Position numbers and translations under genes: made by a program
The notes under the pieces: model-generated
What the model saw: only the letters and a program-made list of their open reading frames with translations
Told to the model about the DNA's origin: nothing
The model's database searches: none
In this document: piece by piece, positions 56,223 to 62,665 of the stretch
How the letters are laid out: every line of letters starts with the position of its first letter
How positions within the stretch are numbered: position 1 is the first letter of the stretch
DNA from: Candidatus Curtissbacteria bacterium RIFCSPHIGHO2_01_FULL_41_11
Lineage (GTDB): Bacteria; Patescibacteriota; Microgenomatia; Curtissbacterales; GWA2-41-24
NCBI GenBank assembly: GCA_001776335.1
Contig: MFAZ01000043.1
Coordinates: 10,963 to 74,962, forward strand
Direction: 5' to 3'
DNA: 64,000 nt

Positions 56223-59200
56223 TTATTGCTCCAGTTCCATTGGACTGCTCGGTTTTGCGATGTCGGCTTCTGACGCAACGATTTCTGCACCAGAGACTGC
56301 AGCGAACTCTTTTGCCTTTTCCATATCAGCTTCGGTTTTTGCAGTTTCGGTTTCTTCTACAGTTTTTGCACCAATTGTTTGAACGTTTAGAGATAAACTG
56401 TTGAGCTCTTTAACCAAAACTTTGAATGATTCGGGGATTAGGGCCTGGGGAATTTCGGTTCCTTTGATGATTGCCTCAAATGCTTTTGCTCTGCCCACTA
56501 CATCATCCGATTTTATGGTTAACATTTCCTGTAGAGTGTAGGCTGCTCCATAAGCTTCAAGAGCCCAGACCTCCATTTCTCCAAGTCTTTGACCACCCAT
56601 TTGAGCTTTTCCTCCCAACGGTTGCTGGGTAATAAGAGAGTATGGACCTGTTGATCTTGCGTGCGTTTTGTCCTCGACCATGTGGATAAGTTTCATAATG
56701 TATCCTTGACCTACAACAATCGGCCTATCGAAGGGGAGACCTGTTCTTCCGTCGTAGAGAACCATTCGCCCGTCTTGTGGAAGACCAGCAGATTTAAGTT
56801 CTGAAACTATTTTTTCTTCCTCAATGTGCTCGAATACCGGGAGAGCTACTTTGTAATTTAAGTTGCTTAAAGCAATTCCAAGATGAGCTTCTAAAAGTTG
56901 TCCGAGGTTCATTCGAGAAAGAACCGAAAGCGGGCTGATTATGATGTCGATTTGGGTTCCATCAGAAAGATAAGGCATGTCTGCAGCAGGAATTATTTTT
57001 GAAATAACACCTTTATTGCCGTGGCGACCAGCAAGTTTGTCACCAACGACAACTTTTCGCATTTGGGCAACCTTGACAAATATTTTGGAAAGAGCACCAT
57101 GCTCAAGCTCGTCGCCTTTATCACGGGAAAGAATTTTGACATCGATTACCGTTCCTTTTTCTCCGTGTGGCATACGAAGAGAAGTATCCCTTACTTCTCT
57201 AGCTTTTTCTCCAAAGATTGCGCGAAGTAGTCTTTCTTCCGCTGTTAGTTCCGTTTCTCCTTTGGGTGCAATTTTGCCGACTAAAATATCGTTCGGGCCA
57301 ACTTCGGCACCGACAACGACGATTCCCTTTTCGTCTAGATTTGCCAAATCTTCTTCAGAAACATTGGGGATATCCCGAGTCGTTTCTTCAGGTCCAAGCT
57401 TGGTTTCGACAACGGACGTTTCGTATTCTTCTATGTGTATTGAAGTTAAAACGTCTTCCCTAAACAGTCTGTCGGATATAACTATTGAGTCCTCATAGCC
57501 AAGGCCATCGAAACTCATGTAGGCGATTCTAAGATTTTGACCCAGAGCCAGTTCTCCGTTTTCTGTTGCAGGACCATCGATTAGGACGTCATCTTTTTCT
57601 ACCTTTTGCCCAACTATTACCCTCGCCCTTTGGGAATAACAAGTGCTTTGCGGAGACCTTGCGAATTTTTGAATAGGATATGTTATTTCCTGATTTTTAC
57701 CGTTTACCTTTATGCGAACTGTTACTTTTTTGCTGTCGACATAAATAACTTCGGCTTCTGATGGAGATGTGACTACTCTTCCCATGTTTTCTCCGACAAC
57801 TCTCTCCATGCCGGTTCCAACAGTCGGTGAACTTGGGTTAATAAGCGGAACGGCCTGGCATTGCATATGAGTTCCCATCAGAGCACGGTTTGCTTCATCA
57901 TGAGCTAAAAATGGAATAAGAGAAGCTGAAGTTCCAACTATTTGTCTTGGAACTACGTCTATATATTCGACCAGGCTTTGGGGAGCAGTCATGAATTCAC
58001 CTTTGTAGCGAACCGGCACTGTATCTTCTAAAAAGTATCCTTTTTCATCCATTTGGACCTGAGCATGCGTGATGTAGTGATCTTCTTCATCGTCTGCAGC
58101 CAGGTAAACTATTTCATCCGTAGCGCGACACTTGCCGTTTTTGTCTTTGTCTACCTTTTTATACGGAGCTTCCAAAAAACCGTAGTCGTTGATTCTGGCA
58201 TAAAGTGACATATAGGTGACAAGACCAATGTTGGGACCTTCCGGAGACCTAATCGGACAAATTCTTGAATATTGGGAATGGTTGATGTCTCGAATGGAAA
58301 ATGCGGCCCGTTCACGAGCGATACCACCGGTTCCCATTACAGTAAGTCTTCTAAGATTGTCGAGTTCTGAGAGCGGATTTGTCTGATCCAGGATAGTTGA
58401 AAGCTGTGAGGATCGGAAAAACTCGTTTACGGCAGAAATTACCGGACGGGCATTAATTAGGGATGAGGGAGCCGGTACTGTGTCCGTTGGTGTAAGGCTC
58501 ATTCTTTCACGAATAACTCTCTCGAGCCTCAAAATACCAATTCTGAAAGCGTTATCTGCTACAAGCTCGCCTACTCTTCTCACCCGTCTATTTCCCAAAT
58601 GATCGATGTCATCTACTTTGCCCTGACCTGCAATAAGATCGAACAAGTATGTGATGGCTGCTACGAAATCATTGGGTGAAAGAGTATAAATTTCTTCTTC
58701 GCTTCTTTCTTCTTTTGAAAGGTCTTTCTTGATATTTGCCAAACGCTTTTCTACTTTGTATCTTCCTACCCTTCCTAAAGAGTATCGTCTGGGATTGAAA
58801 AACATATTATCTAGTAAAACTTTGGCATTATCGAGAATGACGTGATCTCCCGGTCGCATTCTTCTGTAAATTTCCAAAAGCGCTTCTTCTTGATTCGTGG
58901 TGGTATCTTTCGTAAAAGTATTGGTGATTAATTTTCGGAAATTTTCTTCTTTAACGTGGTCAAATAACTTCCAGATTTCTTCATCGGTGGAAAAGCCGAT
59001 AGCTCTTAAAAATGTGGTCATCGGAAATTTTCTGCGTCTGTCTATTTTTACAGTAATGATGTCGTTTTTGGTTATTGCAAATTCTAACCAAGAGCCTCGC
59101 ATCGGGCGAATCTCGCAACTGTAGAGGACTTTACCTGTTGCAGGGTCAATTTCTGCTCCATAATAGGCACCGGGAGCCCGGACGAGCTGGTTGACAACTG

Positions 59201-59573
59201 CGCGCTCAATTCCATTTATGATAAAGGAGCCTTTGTCCAGCATTACAGGCAGATCGCATAAGAAAACTTCCTGGGTGTTTTTGGCTCCCGTTTGTTTGTT
59301 TAAAACTGTTGCTTCGACTTTGAGGGGAAGATCGTAGGTAATTCCTTTCTCAATTGATTCTTCGGGGTTATGTTTTGCCTTTCCAAAACTGTACTTTCCA
59401 AAGGAAAGTGTAAAGTTTTTGCCTGTAAAATCATCAATTGGGGAAACCTCGTTTATTATTTCCGAAATACCGGTTTCTAAAAATTGGGCAAAGGATTCGC
59501 GTTGAACCTGGACTAAGTCCAATGATTCTAAATTTAAATTGGAAGGTTTTCCCCAGTTTACTCTTTTTGTCAC
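56223..59573 (-). CDS. rpoB: RNA polymerase beta subunit
   Basis: 1116 aa starting with GTG (MTKRVNWGKPSNLNLE). Full domain order with FFRSSQLSTILDQTNPLSEL (rifampicin region, about 390-410), RICPIRSPEGPNIGL, GYNYEDS-equivalent GLGYEDSIVISDR, and GDKLAGRHGNKGVISKI near the active centre; C-terminal GGKAQMGGQRLGEMEVWALEAYGA. Several rifampicin-contact residues differ from E. coli. The usual rplK-rplA-rplJ-rplL genes are not upstream; mltG is. Has a strong promoter and structured leader. Confidence 0.98.
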   Translation of the reverse strand: MTKRVNWGKPSNLNLESLDLVQVQRESFAQFLETGISEIINEVSPIDDFTGKNFTLSFGKYSFGKAKHNPEESIEKGITYDLPLKVEATVLNKQTGAKNTQEVFLCDLPVMLDKGSFIINGIERAVVNQLVRAPGAYYGAEIDPATGKVLYSCEIRPMRGSWLEFAITKNDIITVKIDRRRKFPMTTFLRAIGFSTDEEIWKLFDHVKEENFRKLITNTFTKDTTTNQEEALLEIYRRMRPGDHVILDNAKVLLDNMFFNPRRYSLGRVGRYKVEKRLANIKKDLSKEERSEEEIYTLSPNDFVAAITYLFDLIAGQGKVDDIDHLGNRRVRRVGELVADNAFRIGILRLERVIRERMSLTPTDTVPAPSSLINARPVISAVNEFFRSSQLSTILDQTNPLSELDNLRRLTVMGTGGIARERAAFSIRDINHSQYSRICPIRSPEGPNIGLVTYMSLYARINDYGFLEAPYKKVDKDKNGKCRATDEIVYLAADDEEDHYITHAQVQMDEKGYFLEDTVPVRYKGEFMTAPQSLVEYIDVVPRQIVGTSASLIPFLAHDEANRALMGTHMQCQAVPLINPSSPTVGTGMERVVGENMGRVVTSPSEAEVIYVDSKKVTVRIKVNGKNQEITYPIQKFARSPQSTCYSQRARVIVGQKVEKDDVLIDGPATENGELALGQNLRIAYMSFDGLGYEDSIVISDRLFREDVLTSIHIEEYETSVVETKLGPEETTRDIPNVSEEDLANLDEKGIVVVGAEVGPNDILVGKIAPKGETELTAEERLLRAIFGEKAREVRDTSLRMPHGEKGTVIDVKILSRDKGDELEHGALSKIFVKVAQMRKVVVGDKLAGRHGNKGVISKIIPAADMPYLSDGTQIDIIISPLSVLSRMNLGQLLEAHLGIALSNLNYKVALPVFEHIEEEKIVSELKSAGLPQDGRMVLYDGRTGLPFDRPIVVGQGYIMKLIHMVEDKTHARSTGPYSLITQQPLGGKAQMGGQRLGEMEVWALEAYGAAYTLQEMLTIKSDDVVGRAKAFEAIIKGTEIPQALIPESFKVLVKELNSLSLNVQTIGAKTVEETETAKTEADMEKAKEFAAVSGAEIVASEADIAKPSSPMELEQ

Positions 59574-59767
59574 AGGATTAAATATTTTCTTATTGCGGGT
59601 AGGGGATCACCACGACCAAAAGGGCATCGCCGAGCCCTATTTGACTACTTATTGATTGGGATGATCCACAGACAATTTGACAACAAAACCAAGAAGGTAT
59701 GCAAAATACCCCCTTGATAAGGATTTGTCTGGATCAATTTATATCACTTTTGCCGAAGCTGTGTCAA
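59574..59767 (-). promoter_or_regulatory. rpoB promoter and structured leader
   Basis: Minus-strand TTGACA (59767-59762), 18-bp spacer, TATAAA (59743-59738). The ~155-nt leader has an outer helix GATCC-AGACAA with TTGTCT-(GT)-GGATC, containing an inner hairpin CAAG..GGTAT-TTTGC-ATACC..CTTG; a GGGC/GCCC hairpin follows. No Shine-Dalgarno before GTG. Confidence 0.7.
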
Positions 59768-59784
59768 TAGTTAATTTTTATATT

Positions 59785-60777
59785 TTATAGAAAGTCTTTT
59801 ATATTTTGGGCGTGTTCGTCGGCTGTTTTGGCGTAATGAATTTTACCTTCTGTGTCGTGCAGGTAAAACATATAGGGTGTATCTGCCGGCTCGGCTGCAG
59901 CGCGAATTGATTCAAGTCCCGGATTGGAAATTGGTTTTGGAGGCAGGTCCGGGTGTAAATAGGTGTTGTACAAAGATTTAACGGCAGTGTAATCTCCCTG
60001 TGTGACTGACGGCCACCATGAATTTTTGGCACTGTCATAGCCTTTGGCGTATTGGACAGTAGCGTCAACTTGTAAGGCAATGCCTGCATTAAGACGATTC
60101 ACTAAGACTCCTGCTATTATTGGTCTTTCCTCATTACTTTTGGCCTCTCTTTCTATTAATGATGCCAGAATCACTACATCTTCCTGGGTAAGATTATTTT
60201 TGGCTCCTTTAAGTAAGGTTTTTTTGTCGACCTTTTCGTCAAAAGTAGTTTCAAGTCTTGTTGCGATATCCTGAGCAACCGCGTCTTTTGCAATCAAGTA
60301 TGTATCTGGAAACATGTGTCCTTCTTTGGCAGATTTTATAAATTCTTTTTTGTCGAATTGGTACTTCTCGTTATTGCCCGAATTGAGCTTTTTATCAATA
60401 ATGTCCGCCATTTCCTCAACTCTGACCCCTTCGGGAAAAGTGATCCAAACATCGATTGCCCCGTGAGTTAATTCCTTGGCGATTTCTCTTGACGACAAGT
60501 TTTTCGAAAGTCGGAAATCACCAGCCTGGATTGTTTTACCGATTCCCGACTGGGCAACGTAGAGCCTGAAGGCAAGAGCGTTTCTTACAAGATCTGCCTC
60601 TTTCAGGTTTTGGGCAATTTGGGTGACGGGTTGGCCGGGACTTATTACAAAGATTTGGGGTGTTTCGTCTATAGAAACCGGCTGCAGGAGACGGTTATAG
60701 TAAAGATTTAAGGCGATGGGAGTTAGTATCAAAACAACAAAAAGAATGGCGAAGAATATAAATTTACTTAAGTTCAT
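59785..60777 (-). CDS. mltG: Endolytic murein transglycosylase MltG-like
   Basis: 330 aa. One N-terminal transmembrane helix (about 5-25), a LysM-like segment (VISPGQPVTQIAQNLKEADLVRN), then the YceG domain: VILASLIEREAK with the catalytic Glu (about 215), VDATVQYAKG, SLYNTYLHPDLPPKPISNPGLESIRAAAEPA (family YNTYxxxGLPPGPIxNPGxxSIxAA) and YMFYLHDTEGKIHYAKTADEH. Cuts growing glycan strands and may set their length. Its ATG overlaps the zinc-ribbon gene stop. Confidence 0.95.
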   Translation of the reverse strand: MNLSKFIFFAILFVVLILTPIALNLYYNRLLQPVSIDETPQIFVISPGQPVTQIAQNLKEADLVRNALAFRLYVAQSGIGKTIQAGDFRLSKNLSSREIAKELTHGAIDVWITFPEGVRVEEMADIIDKKLNSGNNEKYQFDKKEFIKSAKEGHMFPDTYLIAKDAVAQDIATRLETTFDEKVDKKTLLKGAKNNLTQEDVVILASLIEREAKSNEERPIIAGVLVNRLNAGIALQVDATVQYAKGYDSAKNSWWPSVTQGDYTAVKSLYNTYLHPDLPPKPISNPGLESIRAAAEPADTPYMFYLHDTEGKIHYAKTADEHAQNIKDFL

Positions 60778-60974
60778 GCTTCTGTTAAATTAGCTCTTCT
60801 GTATCTGCCTTTTCTTTTATCGAAAATGAAAATGCGTCCGCATGTGCAAACAACCTTTTGACTGTTATCTTGCCTTTCGAATCTTCTTCCCAAAGTTAGA
60901 TTGCGTCCGCATCCGACACATTTACCTTGAAGCAGGATCCATGCCTGTATGGGAGCAAGTATACGCTTAATCAT
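60774..60974 (-). CDS. Small zinc-ribbon protein upstream of mltG
   Basis: 66 aa: MIKRILAPIQAWILLQ, then KCVGCGRNL and VVCTCGRIF (CxxC...CxC, likely zinc ligands near 19, 22, 43 and 45), then the basic end FDKRKGRYRRANLTEA. The family is not recognised; the size, basic charge and zinc ribbon recall small ribosomal or RNA-binding proteins. It is preceded by the longest copy (G) of the structured leader otherwise found in front of translation and transcription genes, so it may belong to the same regulon. Confidence 0.7.
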   Translation of the reverse strand: MIKRILAPIQAWILLQGKCVGCGRNLTLGRRFERQDNSQKVVCTCGRIFIFDKRKGRYRRANLTEA

Positions 60975-61114
60975 AACTTTATTTAAGGAGACAACCTACG
61001 GTTTTCTCCTTAATATTCCTCTTTCCCTTAAAGGATAAGCAAAGCTTGCGGTCCTCATCAATTTCATTGATTGCGGGCCTTAAATTTAAACTAGCTAAGC
61101 TAGATTTAAATTTG
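60975..61114 (-). promoter_or_regulatory. Repeated structured leader element, copy G (zinc-ribbon gene)
   Basis: Full form: stem I AAATTTAAA..CTAGC/GCTAG..TTTAAATTT (61113-61082), module II ATCAAT-GAA-ATTGAT and AAGC-TTT-GCTT, CCTTTAAGGGAAAGAGGAATA, stem III TTAAGGAGA/TCTCCTTAA with AACC/GGTT, 8 nt to ATG. Confidence 0.9.
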
Positions 61115-61135
61115 GGATTATATTTGAATAAGAAT

Positions 61136-61522
61136 CTAATCACTAGAATCTAGATAACTCTGCAATATTATGGCAGCTGCGATTTCATGTTGTCTTTGGC
61201 TGCGTTTAGTCTTTGCGACATTCAGTTTAACCATAGTTTCAGTCGCCTGTCTAGATGTTAATGTCTCGTCCCATAGAACGACTTTTATGTTTGGCAGGGT
61301 ATGTTGAAGTTTCTTTGCAAAATTTGTAAACATAGGCTTTATTTTTCCTTCAACGAAACCTACGACAACCGTGTCGATTTTTTCTTGATCGATTATGCGA
61401 ATAACCTGTTTTTGCGCTTCCTCTATATTTTTGTGCGAAATGGTCTTGTAGGGAGATGCGAGAAGGCTGTCAGAAGTTGCAAGGCCGGTTGTTTTTTCGC
61501 CAAGGTCGACACCAAGAATCAT
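61136..61522 (-). CDS. ruvX: RuvX/YqgF Holliday-junction resolvase-like nuclease
   Basis: 128 aa. RNase H fold: MILGVDLGEKTTGLATSD with the first Asp (D6), VVVGFVEG (family GLPxxxdG; diverged) and WDETLTSRQA (family xDERLTTxxA) with further acidic residues, ending RQHEIAAAIILQSYL (family DxxAAxxILQxyL; the usual Asp is His-Glu here). Implicated in pre-16S rRNA 5' processing in E. coli. A TAAAAT -10 ends 6 nt before the ATG. Confidence 0.92.
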   Translation of the reverse strand: MILGVDLGEKTTGLATSDSLLASPYKTISHKNIEEAQKQVIRIIDQEKIDTVVVGFVEGKIKPMFTNFAKKLQHTLPNIKVVLWDETLTSRQATETMVKLNVAKTKRSQRQHEIAAAIILQSYLDSSD

Positions 61523-61528
61523 TGGTTT

Positions 61529-61534
61529 ATTTTA
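61529..61534 (-). promoter_or_regulatory. ruvX -10 element, leaderless type
   Basis: Minus-strand TAAAAT (61534-61529), AAACCA, ATG. Confidence 0.5.
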
Positions 61535-61549
61535 CAGCAAAAGTGAAAT

Positions 61550-61753
61550 TTAGATGAGTTTTTCGCGGACTGCGTTGGCAAGTTCTCTCAGTTCGGAAAG
61601 AGTCATGGTTTCGATTATTCCGAATGTTTTTTGGATTTTGTCCGGAGAAGGTTCAGTTGTGGCGATAGCTGTCCTGCCTCGTGGAGGTTCTCCTCCTTTT
61701 GAAGAAGTGGGTTTTGGTTCAGCTCGAGACCTTCTTGGTGCCCTTTCTGACAT
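61550..61753 (-). CDS. Small basic protein with C-terminal helix, unknown
   Basis: 67 aa. The first ~40 residues are Arg/Pro/Ser/Gly-rich (RAPRRSRAEPKPTSSKGGEPP), probably disordered; the C-terminus FGIIETMTLSELRELANAVREKLI is a clear amphipathic helix. No family is recognised. The start lies 6 nt behind a consensus TATAAT, which supports a real gene. Confidence 0.55.
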   Translation of the reverse strand: MSERAPRRSRAEPKPTSSKGGEPPRGRTAIATTEPSPDKIQKTFGIIETMTLSELRELANAVREKLI

Positions 61754-61759
61754 AGATAG

Positions 61760-61765
61760 ATTATA
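61760..61765 (-). promoter_or_regulatory. -10 element of the 61550-61753 gene, leaderless type
   Basis: Minus-strand TATAAT (61765-61760), CTATCT, ATG. Confidence 0.55.
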
Positions 61766-61777
61766 CAGACTAAGTCA

Positions 61778-61808
61778 AATATCTTCCTCGCATTGCGAGC
61801 GATATTTT
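61778..61808. repeat. Hairpin between the sortase and the small basic protein gene
   Basis: AAATATC..CTCGC-ATT-GCGAG..GATATTT. May end the sortase mRNA, although no U-tract follows on the minus strand. Confidence 0.55.
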
Positions 61809-61815
61809 TACTTTG

Positions 61816-62532
61816 TCAAATAAGACCGGTGATTACAACAAGCCTCTTGGTACTTGTGCCCGGGGGTACGCAGGTCATTAGTGTCAGATTTCTGCCGTTT
61901 TGGGAAATGGGTGAAAGTACAGAGAGATCTTTTGGGTCGACTACTTTTGAGTACTGTACTGTAAAGTGCAGGGTTTTCCCTTCAACCGTAACATAAATAT
62001 CATCTCCAACCTCCAGGTCCGAAAGTCTCGTAAAGATTGCCCTGTAATTTTTGGGGTCATTAAATTGAGGCAAGACGGAATGTCCTGTTATAAAACTATT
62101 TCCAACATCGCCGGGAATTGCCGTTCCGGGGAAAAGTGCGAGGCTTTTGGAAAAATCCGTGGAGTCGACTTTGACTTTTGCCTTATCTATCTTTAACTTC
62201 GGGATAGTTATAGTGAATTCGTCCGGTCTTGGCTCCTTTGGTTTATAAGTTGTAGAAAAGTAGGAAAATCCATCTGGTTCTGTGACGACCTGAATATTGT
62301 TTTGAGGGATAGACGTACCTGAAAGTACCTGACCCTGGGGTATTGGAACTTCCTTTATTTTACTGGTTAGTCTGGGTAGGGTGATAAGCTGCCATGAAAA
62401 GTAGGGCCAGACAGAAAACACTATTGAAATTATACCTATTGATAAGAGGGTTAATGCGAAGGTTCGATCTTTTTTTCTGGCGCGAGCGACTTTTGCTGCA
62501 GTATTTTCTTTAATGTAAACGGCAAGCGGCAT
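61816..62532 (-). CDS. Sortase (class D/E-like transpeptidase)
   Basis: 238 aa. One N-terminal transmembrane helix (about 25-45), then the sortase barrel. FTITIPKLKIDKAKV is the usual start of the domain; catalytic residues are H151 (FITGHSV), C221 (TLMTCVPPG) and R230 (STKRLVV). Joins LPxTG-like proteins to the envelope or builds pili. The substrate is not visible in the window. The neighbouring baseplate-J-like protein suggests a surface-structure locus. Confidence 0.92.
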   Translation of the reverse strand: MPLAVYIKENTAAKVARARKKDRTFALTLLSIGIISIVFSVWPYFSWQLITLPRLTSKIKEVPIPQGQVLSGTSIPQNNIQVVTEPDGFSYFSTTYKPKEPRPDEFTITIPKLKIDKAKVKVDSTDFSKSLALFPGTAIPGDVGNSFITGHSVLPQFNDPKNYRAIFTRLSDLEVGDDIYVTVEGKTLHFTVQYSKVVDPKDLSVLSPISQNGRNLTLMTCVPPGTSTKRLVVITGLI

Positions 62533-62545
62533 TGGGGTAATACCA

Positions 62546-62606
62546 AATCTTAGATCTCAAAGATCAAAATTACAACTTAAATCTTAAAGTTTTTAGATCT
62601 AAGATT
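62546..62606. repeat. Inverted repeat upstream of the sortase gene
   Basis: AATCTTAGATCT (62546-62557) and AGATCTAAGATT (62595-62606), a perfect 12-bp inverted repeat with a 37-nt loop, in the 133-nt gap between the two envelope genes. Confidence 0.7.
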
Positions 62607-62665
62607 CAGATTTGAAATTTGCGATTGGTCCAGTTTTCTTTCGAGAAAGAGTTTTGAATTAAATT

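Noticed and set aside
34673..61114. The seven-copy element as a simple mobile repeat (REP/MITE-like)
   Set aside because: All copies point the same way, end 8-12 nt before a start codon (rpoC needs the ATT start), and change in a base-pair-preserving manner; a mobile origin is still possible but does not explain the placement.
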